Shown in pieces: positions 17,943 through 26,371 of a stretch of 64,000 bases of DNA. The translations under genes and the position numbers were made by a program. The stretch's first letter is position 1. Every line of letters starts with the position of its first letter. Where the stretch lies: the NCBI GenBank assembly GCA_947502635.1, contig CANNAN010000003.1, positions 372,001 through 436,000 of the forward strand, read 5' to 3'. Below the pieces are notes generated by a model that was given only the letters and a program-made list of their open reading frames with translations, was not told the DNA's origin and ran no database searches. The stretch comes from an uncultured Flavobacteriaceae bacterium. GTDB lineage: Bacteria > Bacteroidota > Bacteroidia > Flavobacteriales > Flavobacteriaceae.

Positions 17943-19559
17943 GTGATAATACCATTAAATAAATTAACTTTTGTAATAGTAGTTTTTCAATCATTAATTG
18001 TAGTTAGTCAAGACCTGCCAAAGGATTCATGGCAATCTTCACGTGTTTACTACAATAAAGAGAATAAACTTGTTTATACTTCAGATAATCAACACAATAA
18101 AATTCCAGACTTTAGCTATGCAGGTTATAAAAATAGTGAAGTTTCAATTCCTAATATACCAATAGTATATACCATAGAACCTATAGCAGGAGATAATACA
18201 GGTCATATTCAAAAAGCAATTGATCGTATTGGTAAAATGCCTTTGAAAGAAAATGGATTTAGAGGGACCTTATTATTAAAAGCGGGGAGTTATGATGTTA
18301 CAGGAACAATTTATATCAAATATAGCGGCGTGGTGATTAGAGGCGAAGGAGATGGACAAGATATTTCCAAAAACACAGTTATAAACGCTATTGGAAATAC
18401 CCCGGAAAATAGAACAGTACTTATTGCTGGGGGTAACAAAAATGTTGAATTAGATGATGATTGGTTGTGGGGTTCACGTTCATTTATTACAAGTGATTTT
18501 GTTAATGTAGGGGCACGTGACTTCGAAATTGATAATCCATCATTATATAAAGTAGGAGATAATATTATAATAAAACATCCTTGCACTCAAAAATGGTTAG
18601 AAGCAAATGAATGGGGGGTAAACAATGATAAAACCAAGTTTTGGCACGAAGGGGAATTACCAATAGTTTATAATCGATATATAAAGAAAATTGAAGGCAA
18701 TAAAATAACTATTGACGCCCCTGTATTTAATCATTTAGACAAGTCATTATCTAGAAGTTTTATTTATAAGTATAATAGAAAAGGGCTACTTACCAATATA
18801 GGTATAGAGAATTTGAGAATTGATATTCATACCTTAGGAAGCATTGATGTTAAAAATCATGCTGAAAGTGCCATTGTTTTAAGACAAATTGAAGATGCTT
18901 GGATAAAAAACTGTACCATGTTACATTTTTGGAAATCTGGTGTTATGACAGAAACGGCTTTTAGAATTTCGGTTATAGATAGTAAAGCCTTAGAGCCATA
19001 TGGCGTTGTAACAGGAGGGCAGCGTTATAATTTTAATGCTTCAAGGTATTCACAACAAATATTATTTTATCAATGTCATGCTTCAAATGGGAGACACGCC
19101 TATGTTTCTAATGGGAGATCTACAGTATCGGGAGTAGCGGTGGTTAAGTGTACATCTGCCAGATCCTATACGGCTAGCGAAGGACATCAAAAATGGAGTC
19201 AGGGACTTTTATTTGATAATTTATATGAGGTTGAGACACGTACAAAGTTAGAGGGCGGAAATAGAGTTATGGGATTTTATAATAGAGGCAATTGGGCTAA
19301 TGGACATGGTTGGGCTGCCGCGCATTCTGTATTATGGAACTGTAATGCTCAGGAAAAAGCTATATCAATACAAAAACCACCCACAGCACAAAACTATGCG
19401 ATTGGCTGCTTTGGTGTTATATCTGGAAAAGGGCCCTTTAAAGGACCTGTTGGATTTATTGAAGGAAGTAATAAAAAAGGGCTTTACCCTAAATCATTAT
19501 TCAAAGCGCAGTATAAAGAACGTACAGGAAAGGAATTTGACGCATTAAAAAGCTTATGA
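17943..19559 (+). CDS. secreted pectate-lyase-like beta-helix protein
   Basis: 538 aa from a GTG start; no ATG lies upstream in frame. The signal peptide is LTFVIVVFQSLIVVSQ. Residues 75-150 read like the start of pectate-lyase/pectinesterase-type helices (AGDNTGHIQKAIDRIGKMP, GTLLLKAGSYDVTGTIYI, GVVIRGEGDG). Further coils contain IENLRIDIHTLG, AWIKNCTMLHFWKSGVM and FYQCHASNGRHAYVSNG. No C-terminal sorting domain, hence likely periplasmic. It follows the 809-aa beta-helix gene on the same strand, so the two may act on the same polymer. Exact enzyme class not determined. Confidence 0.75.
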   Translation: MIIPLNKLTFVIVVFQSLIVVSQDLPKDSWQSSRVYYNKENKLVYTSDNQHNKIPDFSYAGYKNSEVSIPNIPIVYTIEPIAGDNTGHIQKAIDRIGKMPLKENGFRGTLLLKAGSYDVTGTIYIKYSGVVIRGEGDGQDISKNTVINAIGNTPENRTVLIAGGNKNVELDDDWLWGSRSFITSDFVNVGARDFEIDNPSLYKVGDNIIIKHPCTQKWLEANEWGVNNDKTKFWHEGELPIVYNRYIKKIEGNKITIDAPVFNHLDKSLSRSFIYKYNRKGLLTNIGIENLRIDIHTLGSIDVKNHAESAIVLRQIEDAWIKNCTMLHFWKSGVMTETAFRISVIDSKALEPYGVVTGGQRYNFNASRYSQQILFYQCHASNGRHAYVSNGRSTVSGVAVVKCTSARSYTASEGHQKWSQGLLFDNLYEVETRTKLEGGNRVMGFYNRGNWANGHGWAAAHSVLWNCNAQEKAISIQKPPTAQNYAIGCFGVISGKGPFKGPVGFIEGSNKKGLYPKSLFKAQYKERTGKEFDALKSL

Positions 19560-19667
19560 TTTTTTTGTTGAATAGCTTTAAGTATTACAAAGTTTTCCTT
19601 TTTCCATATCTTAGTACCAATGTAGCAAATTACATGTAGAATTTTAGGCACTAGCAATAAAAATGGT

Positions 19668-20438
19668 ATGGGACGCATACACTTATTTGAATTTGAGGAC
19701 CAAAAATGGTTTCCCGCTTTTTTAAGAAACTACGGAACGGACTTTTTACAGTTTTTGTCAAATAAAACGAAACTATATAAACCCATAGTTCCCATTATAA
19801 AAAAAGGTTTAAAGCAAAGTAATACAAATCAAATTATTGACCTTGGTTCTGGAGGCGGTGGCGGATTAATTTGGTTAAATTCAGAATTAAAAAAAGATAT
19901 TCTGGATTTAAGAATAATGCTTACTGACTTTTATCCTAATATTCCAGCATTTGAATTCACAAAAAAACAGGCAGGCAATTTCGAATTTATAAAAGAGTCT
20001 ATTGATGCAAGAGATGTCCCAACCGAGTTAAATGGTTTAAGAACACAATTTCTGTCATTACATCATTTTAAACCTATTGATGCAAAGCAGATCTTACAAA
20101 ATGCTGTTAATTCTGATAGTTCTATTGCTGTTTTTGAAGCACAAGAAAGAAGTATACCAAGTATTGTAGCCATGTTATTTTCGCCATTAAGCGTGCTTTT
20201 TACCACGCCATTTATTCGTCCATTTAAATTGGGAAGAATAATTTTTACTTATCTCATACCTATTGTGCCCTTATTTGTATTATGGGATGGTGTTGTTTCT
20301 TCGTTTAGAACATATTCTGTAAAAGAAATGAATGAACTTGTTAAAAGCTTGAACAAAACAGAAACCTATAATTGGGAAATTGATAAAGTGAAATCAGGAC
20401 CTGGAGTGGTACTTTATTTATTAGGAACAAGGAAATAA
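19668..20438 (+). CDS. class I SAM-dependent methyltransferase
   Basis: 256 aa. Motif I is QIIDLGSGGGGGLIWL, strand 2 ends in LTDFYPN, and a later block reads LRTQFLSLHHF. A strongly hydrophobic stretch at about 165-205 (FSPLSVLFTTPFI...FTYLIPIVPLFVLW) suggests membrane association. A second ATG lies 5 bp earlier but out of frame. The gene precedes a Crp-like regulator by 72 bp. Substrate unknown. Confidence 0.7.
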   Translation: MGRIHLFEFEDQKWFPAFLRNYGTDFLQFLSNKTKLYKPIVPIIKKGLKQSNTNQIIDLGSGGGGGLIWLNSELKKDILDLRIMLTDFYPNIPAFEFTKKQAGNFEFIKESIDARDVPTELNGLRTQFLSLHHFKPIDAKQILQNAVNSDSSIAVFEAQERSIPSIVAMLFSPLSVLFTTPFIRPFKLGRIIFTYLIPIVPLFVLWDGVVSSFRTYSVKEMNELVKSLNKTETYNWEIDKVKSGPGVVLYLLGTRK

Positions 20439-20510
20439 TAGGATACAGGTAAAATATAAGCACTTTAAAAAAGTTTTCAGATAATACATTTAATATATAA
20501 AATTTCCCGA

Positions 20511-21110
20511 TTGACAGAAGCACAATACATTTCAGAGTTAAGATTAAAAATAGAAAGTTATTCTCCAATTTTAGAGGAATCGTGGTCTTTGATTAAGTCT
20601 ATAATAACTTTCAAATCATTAGAAAAAGGTGAAATATTATTAAGAAATGGACAGATCGCAAAAAATGTATATTTTGTTTGTAAAGGCGCATTAAGAGCAT
20701 ATGTGACAGATTATGACGGAAATATGTATACTAAGAATATTTTTATGGAAAATGATTTTGCGGGTTCTACGGTTTCATATCTTTTAACAAAACCATCTCA
20801 ATTTGCTTTAGAAGCTTTGGAAGATACGCTCCTTATCAGTCTTAATTATAAAAAATATCGACAACTAATTGAAAGTAATATAGATTTAAAAAATTTCTAT
20901 ATCGCCTATTTGGAGAAAAACTGGATTCTTGACAAAGAACCAAGAGAAGTTTCGTTGGTTATGGAAGATGCTACAGATAGGTATCTCAAATTACTTGAAA
21001 AACACCCAAGTATTGATGAAAGAATACAGAAACTACATATAGCTTCTCATCTAGGAATTACACCAACTCAATTAAGTAGAATACGAAAAAATATAAAGAA
21101 AAAAGACTGA
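20511..21110 (+). CDS. Crp/Fnr-family transcriptional regulator
   Basis: 199 aa. The N-terminal cyclic-nucleotide-binding-like beta roll covers residues 25-115 (FKSLEKGEILLRNGQIAKNV, FVCKGALRAYVTDYDGN, DFAGSTVSYL). A short C-terminal HTH follows (LHIASHLGITPTQLSRIRK). This Bacteroidota subgroup usually lacks the cAMP-binding residues. The start is a TTG at 20511; no in-frame ATG or GTG lies nearby. It heads an operon with nitroreductase, DUF1097, YdcZ-like and GNAT genes, which it may control. Confidence 0.82.
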   Translation: MTEAQYISELRLKIESYSPILEESWSLIKSIITFKSLEKGEILLRNGQIAKNVYFVCKGALRAYVTDYDGNMYTKNIFMENDFAGSTVSYLLTKPSQFALEALEDTLLISLNYKKYRQLIESNIDLKNFYIAYLEKNWILDKEPREVSLVMEDATDRYLKLLEKHPSIDERIQKLHIASHLGITPTQLSRIRKNIKKKD

Positions 21111-21180
21111 ATCAACATATGTAAAGGCATTGCTTAGTTACTCGTTTTAATTTTACATCATTAATTAAAATAAAAATAAA

Positions 21181-21807
21181 ATGGGTTTAATAGATAATTT
21201 AAAGTGGAGATATGCCACTAAAAAGTTTGATGTCACTAAAAAAATTTCTTCAGAAAATTTAGAACAAATAAAGACAGCAATTCAACTATCTGCTTCTTCA
21301 TATGGGCTTCAATTGTATAAAGTATTAATCATTGAAGATAAAAAGCTACAAGAACAATTGCAATTAGCATCCTATGGACAAAGCCAAATAACAGATGCTT
21401 CTTATTTGGTTGTTTTTTGTAATTACACAATAGTAACAGAAAAGCATATTGATGCATATTTTAGCTTAAAATCTCAGGTTGAAGAAACAAATATCTCAGC
21501 TTTTCAAGGGTATTCAGATTTTATTAAGGCCGATGTTTTAAATAGATCGGATATTGAAAAGGATAAATGGACTTCAAACCAAACGTATATTGCTTTAGGA
21601 AACCTGTTGAATATTTGTGCAGAGCTAAAAATAGACGCTTGTCCAATGGAAGGTTTTGAAGCCGATAAATACAATACCATATTAAATCTCGAAGCGCAAG
21701 GATTAAATGCATCCGTTATTGCCGCCATAGGTTATCGTTCGAATGATGATACTTCTCAATACTCAAAAAAAGTTAGAAAATCCATTGAAAATCTATTTTT
21801 ATCATGA
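21181..21807 (+). CDS. NAD(P)H-dependent nitroreductase family protein (NfsB-like)
   Basis: 208 aa flavoprotein. The start LKWRYATKKFD is the typical NfsB/FRP N-terminus that contacts FMN, and SASSYGLQLYKVLII follows, with the conserved S-S-G/Q-x-P-like loop. The C-terminal part carries ACPMEGFEADKYN and VIAAIGYRSNDD. Family members reduce nitroaromatics, quinones or enones as dimers in the cytoplasm. The last 4 bp overlap the start of the next gene (ATGA), indicating translational coupling. Confidence 0.88.
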   Translation: MGLIDNLKWRYATKKFDVTKKISSENLEQIKTAIQLSASSYGLQLYKVLIIEDKKLQEQLQLASYGQSQITDASYLVVFCNYTIVTEKHIDAYFSLKSQVEETNISAFQGYSDFIKADVLNRSDIEKDKWTSNQTYIALGNLLNICAELKIDACPMEGFEADKYNTILNLEAQGLNASVIAAIGYRSNDDTSQYSKKVRKSIENLFLS

Positions 21808-22289
21808 AATCATTTAAACAAGCATTAACAATGGGGGCAATTGGTGCTTTAGCCGTTTTTACAGCATCCTATTTAGGTATTCCGACTTGGGTTTTATTTA
21901 TAGCTTGGACTAGCTATTATCTCTTTGGTACAAAAATTAAAAATGCATTTTTAGTTTTTGTACAACAAACATTAGGAATTTTAATAGCTATGATCATTCA
22001 ATATTTTGGCATTTATTTTTCAGAAATACTAGGAATATCAGGGTTTTCAATTGTAGTATTTATTGTTATGATAGGTGTATTTTACATTTCTAAATTAAAG
22101 TATTTGAATAATATACCAGCCTACTTTTTAGGAATGATTATCTGGTTTGGATCAAGTGCAGAAATAAGTATAAACATTTTTTTATTATTAGTAACAGCCT
22201 TGGTTTTTGGCTATATTTTTGCTTATGTAAACGTTAGTATTAATCGAACGATTGAATTAAAACAAAGAAAATCGGAGCTATATGAATAA
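21804..22289 (+). CDS. DUF1097 membrane protein
   Basis: 161 aa with about five transmembrane segments. The conserved opening (LTMGAIGALAVFTASYLGIPTWVLFIAWTSYYLFG when read with flanks) resembles E. coli YcdZ-type DUF1097 proteins, of unknown function. It overlaps the nitroreductase by 4 bp and the following YdcZ-like gene by 8 bp, so it is translated as part of the operon. Confidence 0.75.
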   Translation: MKSFKQALTMGAIGALAVFTASYLGIPTWVLFIAWTSYYLFGTKIKNAFLVFVQQTLGILIAMIIQYFGIYFSEILGISGFSIVVFIVMIGVFYISKLKYLNNIPAYFLGMIIWFGSSAEISINIFLLLVTALVFGYIFAYVNVSINRTIELKQRKSELYE

Positions 22290-22731
22290 TAATGTCGTGA
22301 TATTTTTAGCGTTCATAGGTGGTATTTTTTTAGCCATGCAAGGCGGACTAAATGCGCAATTAGGTGTTTTGCTAAAAAACCCTTTGTTGGCAAGTCTGAT
22401 TGCCTTTTTTGGTAGCACCATTTTTGCTTTACTTTTTGTGGTATTAAACTTTAAATCGTTACCTACAGTATTACAAATAAAAGAAGTGCCATTTTATCTA
22501 TGGTTTTTAGGTGGTTTTTTTAGTGTTATAGGCATAAGTTTGTACTACTACACTATACCCAAAATAGGAATCTCAACTATGATCTCTATTGGATTGTGTG
22601 GGCAATTAATCTTTGCAGTCATCGCAGGGAATTATGGTTGGCTAAACTTACCTGTAGAACCAATAACAATTAAAAGAATATTGGGTATTCTGTCAATGAT
22701 TTTAGGAATCACATTAATCAATTTTAAATGA
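22282..22731 (+). CDS. YdcZ/DUF606-type DMT transporter
   Basis: 149 aa with about five hydrophobic helices. The first helix reads FIGGIFLAMQGGLNAQLG, the signature of the DUF606 (YdcZ) half-size branch of the drug/metabolite transporter superfamily. Half-size members act as dimers. Overlaps of 8 bp upstream and 4 bp downstream place it inside the operon led by the Crp-like regulator. The substrate is unknown. Confidence 0.8.
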   Translation: MNNNVVIFLAFIGGIFLAMQGGLNAQLGVLLKNPLLASLIAFFGSTIFALLFVVLNFKSLPTVLQIKEVPFYLWFLGGFFSVIGISLYYYTIPKIGISTMISIGLCGQLIFAVIAGNYGWLNLPVEPITIKRILGILSMILGITLINFK

Positions 22732-23450
22732 ATAGTATTAAATTAAATATAGAAAACCTGACTTCGCTTTGGCAAACAGTCAGTGAGCCATTTAATGCTC
22801 ATTTCGAAGAAAAAGATTTCGAATATAGTTTTATAGGAAATTTCGAATGGCCCAATAGGCTGTGGTTTAACAAAGATTTTGATGAACATCGGGTATCTTT
22901 TGTAAAAGATAAATTAAGGTCTATCACGTCTAATATGGTCTTGCCTTATTGGGATATTTATAATAGTGATTCGTTCAGGCTCTTAGAGAAAAATGACTTT
23001 CAGCTTAAATTTGAACAAATAGGCATGTCACTAAAAACAGATACCTTATTTACCGAATTGGAAGATCTAAAATTGGTAAAAACGACTACTGAAAAGGAGT
23101 TTGAATTATGGTCTGTACTATTTAAAAGGTCTTTCGGATATTTTATAAATCCCATGTTGTTAAGTACATCTTATAAAATTATTAATTATTACATTGTCTA
23201 TCACCAAAATGAAGCAGTGGGGACAGGTATTCTATTTAAGACAGATCATGTTGCTGGCATTCATTCTGTTGGTATTCTACCAGAGCAGAGAAGGCGTGGT
23301 TATGCTAAAGAAATTATGAAACTTTTAATAAACGAATCTATTAAAACGGATAGCTATTATATAACCTTGCAAGCATCTAGTATGGGAAAGGATTTATATC
23401 TTAAATTGGGATTTAAAGAACAATTCAAGATAAAAAACTACGTCTTGTAA
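22728..23450 (+). CDS. GNAT family N-acetyltransferase
   Basis: 240 aa. The C-terminal half is a GNAT fold with acetyl-CoA motif A: AVGTGILFKTDHVAGIHSVGILPEQRRRGYAKEIM (about 165-200), containing the Q-x-x-G/A-like RRRGYAKEI pyrophosphate loop. The N-terminal 100 residues have no clear motif. It is the last gene of the overlapping operon (4-bp ATGA overlap). The acetyl acceptor is unknown; a detoxification role would fit the nitroreductase and transporter neighbours. Confidence 0.82.
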   Translation: MNSIKLNIENLTSLWQTVSEPFNAHFEEKDFEYSFIGNFEWPNRLWFNKDFDEHRVSFVKDKLRSITSNMVLPYWDIYNSDSFRLLEKNDFQLKFEQIGMSLKTDTLFTELEDLKLVKTTTEKEFELWSVLFKRSFGYFINPMLLSTSYKIINYYIVYHQNEAVGTGILFKTDHVAGIHSVGILPEQRRRGYAKEIMKLLINESIKTDSYYITLQASSMGKDLYLKLGFKEQFKIKNYVL

Positions 23451-23601
23451 GCAATGATTTAATTAATTTTATTGTTCGGTTTAAAATCATAATTTATTTC
23501 TTATTATAGGGAAATATGAACAAGAAAAGAATTAGCAAGAATCGGGTTTTATGGGCTTTCATGACATCATATTTTTGTTTTGTAAAATTCAAAGAAAATA
23601 A

Positions 23602-23840
23602 TGGAGCAAGAAGCAATTAATTTTCCTTTATGCTCATGATAGTCATGTATTTATAGGAATCGAAATAGATAAGCCAAAATCTTCTAGAACTACAGGAATA
23701 GTAATTATAAGTAATCCTGTAACGTTTATAATTCCTTGTCATCGTGTCATTAAATTAGCCAGGTGACATAGGAGTCTATATGTGAGAAGTACTCGAGAAA
23801 CTGTAATAATTGGCAGGAAGCTGCTAAATTGAATAAATAG
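23602..23840 (+). pseudogene. O6-alkylguanine-DNA methyltransferase (ogt/ada C-terminal domain), frameshifted
   Basis: The frame open from 23602 reads IGIEIDKPKSSRTTGIVI and SNPVTFIIPCHRVIK, i.e. the Ada/Ogt active site PCHRV with its acceptor Cys, preceded by the recognition helix (SSRTTG). The frame stops at 23764. A shifted frame then gives GDIGVYM, another RSTRETVIIG, and a third WQEAAKLNK. These match the expected order G-xxG-Y-W-G...K...L but need about three frameshifts. The gene is inactive. It lies 20 bp upstream of alkB, the usual partner in alkylation repair. The N-terminal portion before 23602 is too decayed to read, although ELARIGF near 23533 may be an HTH remnant. Confidence 0.75.
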
Positions 23841-23859
23841 ATAGAATTAAAAAGAAGCC

Positions 23860-24483
23860 ATGAAGTTGTTTGATATAAAAATAGATTCAACAAAAAATCT
23901 ACTTCCAAAAGACGGAACAGTAAATTATTATGGCAAGTTATTAAAAGATGAAGAAGCGAATCACTTTTTTAAAACATTGTTAAATACTATTGAATGGCGA
24001 AATGATGAAGCCATTATTTTTGGCAAGAAAATTATAACCAAACGAAAAGTTGCCTGGTATGGAGAAAAACCTTTTGAATATACTTATTCCAATACTACTA
24101 AACTAGCATTAAATTGGACAAAGGATTTATTAGATTTAAAAACAAAGGTAGAAAGCGAAACAGGAGAAACCTTCAATTCGTGTTTATTGAATCTCTATCA
24201 TAATGGTAATGAAGGTATGGCTTGGCATAGTGATGCCGAAAAAGATTTAAAAAAGAATGGAGCCATAGCATCTTTAAGCTTTGGAGCAGAACGGAAATTT
24301 GCTTTTAAGCATAAAGAAACCAAAGAGAAAATAGATTTGATATTAGAACATGGAAGTTTATTGGTTATGAAGGATATCACACAAACGCATTGGTTGCATC
24401 GATTGCCTCCAACTAAATTAATACAATCCCCTAGAATAAATTTAACCTTTAGAACGATTCAGGAGCCTATATATAGGCGCTAA
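23860..24483 (+). CDS. alkB: alpha-ketoglutarate-dependent DNA repair dioxygenase AlkB
   Basis: 207 aa, the size of ALKBH2/3-like bacterial AlkB. The Fe(II) ligands are visible as WHSD (H123, D125) and LHRLP (H180). The 2-oxoglutarate-binding signature RINLTFR gives R192 and R198. LNLYHNGNEGMAWHSD is the classic block. It oxidatively demethylates 1-methyladenine and 3-methylcytosine in DNA. It appears intact, although the methyltransferase gene just upstream is broken. Confidence 0.95.
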   Translation: MKLFDIKIDSTKNLLPKDGTVNYYGKLLKDEEANHFFKTLLNTIEWRNDEAIIFGKKIITKRKVAWYGEKPFEYTYSNTTKLALNWTKDLLDLKTKVESETGETFNSCLLNLYHNGNEGMAWHSDAEKDLKKNGAIASLSFGAERKFAFKHKETKEKIDLILEHGSLLVMKDITQTHWLHRLPPTKLIQSPRINLTFRTIQEPIYRR

Positions 24484-24745
24484 AGATAAAAATAAAATCG
24501 TACAGCAATCCATTAGTGTCGTATACTTAAGCGCCTTTTTAAAATGTATTGCAATCCTTTTTAAATTTAATTTCAGAAATAAATAAATGATTTTTAATAC
24601 AGGCATTAATATCTATTTAACTTTTAAATTAGCAATATTTTATACATTTACAGGTTCTAACCAGTAGAGAAATTTTCTAAAAGAAAATTAATAAGAGATG
24701 TGGTTTAGTTTATTAAGTACTTTGGAAAAGTAGGTAGAATAATAT

Positions 24746-25252
24746 ATGAAGTCATCAGAGATAAAGAAAAAGAAATTTTCAGCACTATTTGACAAATATT
24801 ATAAAAGACTTTTTAATTATTCATTTAAAGTAGTTAAGCAAAAAGACATTGCTGAGGAACTTGTACAGGAATCATTCATTAAACTTTGGGAAAATATTGA
24901 AAACATCAATGATAATGAACGTTCTATAGAGTCCTATCTTATTAAGGTCTTAAAAAATAAGATTATAGACAACTATCGAAAAAATCAAACCAAGGAAAAG
25001 CATATTAATTTATACAAGCTGAATACTGACTTTGTCACAGATATTGATGATAAATGGGAGCTACAAAAAACGATAGATAGCATCTATGACTCATTACCGT
25101 TAAAAACTGCAGAAATATTCAAACTATCCAGAGATAAAGGATTGACATACCAAGAAATTGCTTCTTTAAAAAAAGTGTCTATCAAAACTGTAGAGTCCCA
25201 TATTTCAAAGGCTTTACGTGCTTTTCGCAATAAACTTCAAGACTATTTTTAA
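24746..25252 (+). CDS. ECF RNA polymerase sigma factor (FecI-like)
   Basis: 168 aa sigma-70 family factor with only regions 2 and 4. Region 2 is at about 10-75 (FDKYYKRLFNYSFKVVKQKDIAEELVQESFIKLWE) and region 4 at 105-160 (LPLKTAEIFKLSRDKGLTYQEIA...SIKTVESHISKALR). In Bacteroidota these pair with FecR anti-sigma factors for TonB-receptor signalling. The fecR gene follows after 53 bp, then the receptor. A 260-bp upstream gap carries no gene. Confidence 0.93.
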   Translation: MKSSEIKKKKFSALFDKYYKRLFNYSFKVVKQKDIAEELVQESFIKLWENIENINDNERSIESYLIKVLKNKIIDNYRKNQTKEKHINLYKLNTDFVTDIDDKWELQKTIDSIYDSLPLKTAEIFKLSRDKGLTYQEIASLKKVSIKTVESHISKALRAFRNKLQDYF

Positions 25253-25305
25253 AATAAAATAGGGTACGACTGTCTGGCATACGTCCTTTAATAAAATACC
25301 TTATT

Positions 25306-26280
25306 ATGAAGGATAGCAGCATTCAAGAAGTGGATATTTGGGCTTATGTTTCCAAAAGCGCAGATGAATCTACCAGAATAAAAATTGAAAATTGGAAACA
25401 ATCAAATGATTTTGATGAAGATGTATTCAATTCGATAGTAAAGCTTTATGATGTTACTGAGAAGAATCCGTATGATGATGTTATTGATATAAAAGCAGCG
25501 AAAACAAAATTCTTCGCCTCGGTTGCACCTGAGCATAGAAAAAGTTTCAGTATTAAACGTTATATGAAGTATGCCGCAGTAATTGTACTTTTTATAGCAA
25601 TTGCAGGCATCACTTACCAAAATTTATCTACTAATATTATTACGGTAGAAACAACTTATGGAGAAGAAAAAGAAATTGCTCTTTCTGATGGCTCGGTAGT
25701 ATGGTTAAATGCAGCTAGTAAAATTTCTTATGGAAAAGAGACCCCTAGAACAATCCAATTAGAAGGAGAAGCTTTTTTTGAGGTAGCAAAAGATAAAGCG
25801 CATCCTTTTACGGTAGAAACACCAGATCATGTTGTGGTGAAAGCTTTGGGAACAAGTTTTAATGTTAAAGCTTATCCAGAGAATGCTTATCTGGAAACAA
25901 CATTACTAACAGGAAAAGTAGAAGTAACCTCTAAAAACTACTTTAAAGAGAAAATAATAATGCTTCCTAATAATAAAATTAGGATTGATAGGGCAGATGG
26001 CGTACCTCTAAAAACAATTATAGAAAACAATCAAACAGTTTTAGCCTGGAAATCAGGAAAGATGCGATTTGAAAATATGTCATTCAAAGAGATTGCAGAT
26101 GATTTGAGTAACCAACTCAATGTAAAACTGGTCTTTAAAAATGAGGAAACTGCTAAGTCAAAATTTACAGCCGTATTCAATAAATCTACGCCAATAGAAG
26201 ATATTTTAGAAATTTTGAAAACCTCTAAAAATTTTAATTATAACCTAAACAAACAAACAAATGAGTGGATAATTAAATAA
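25306..26280 (+). CDS. FecR-family anti-sigma factor
   Basis: 324 aa. The cytoplasmic N-terminal part (1-80) is followed by one transmembrane helix (YAAVIVLFIAIAGITYQNL, ~88-106). The periplasmic FecR domain spans ~113-215 (ETTYGEEKEIALSDGSVVWLNAASKISY, EGEAFFEVAKDKAHPFTVET), and a C-terminal DUF4974 domain (~255-323) reads MSFKEIADDLSNQLNVKLVF. It holds the upstream ECF sigma factor inactive until the TonB receptor signals substrate binding. Confidence 0.93.
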   Translation: MKDSSIQEVDIWAYVSKSADESTRIKIENWKQSNDFDEDVFNSIVKLYDVTEKNPYDDVIDIKAAKTKFFASVAPEHRKSFSIKRYMKYAAVIVLFIAIAGITYQNLSTNIITVETTYGEEKEIALSDGSVVWLNAASKISYGKETPRTIQLEGEAFFEVAKDKAHPFTVETPDHVVVKALGTSFNVKAYPENAYLETTLLTGKVEVTSKNYFKEKIIMLPNNKIRIDRADGVPLKTIIENNQTVLAWKSGKMRFENMSFKEIADDLSNQLNVKLVFKNEETAKSKFTAVFNKSTPIEDILEILKTSKNFNYNLNKQTNEWIIK

Positions 26281-26284
26281 AAAA

Positions 26285-26312
26285 AGGTGAGAAAATTGGA
26301 GTTTTCCCACCT
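26285..26312 (+). promoter_or_regulatory. hairpin between fecR and the TonB receptor gene
   Basis: AGGTGAGAAAA and TTTTCCCACCT pair over 11 positions with one mismatch around a short loop. No T-run follows the 3' arm. It could stabilise mRNA ends or partly attenuate read-through from the sigma/anti-sigma genes into the receptor gene. Confidence 0.45.
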
Positions 26313-26371
26313 ATAACTGTCAATAGAAACCAATCGCCTAAGATTAGTATTAATCAACAACATTCAAATTT

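Noticed and set aside
24475-24540. Terminator after alkB formed by AGGCGCT/AGCGCCT
   Set aside because: The loop would be about 50 nt and one arm lies in the coding end; too weak to annotate as a terminator.
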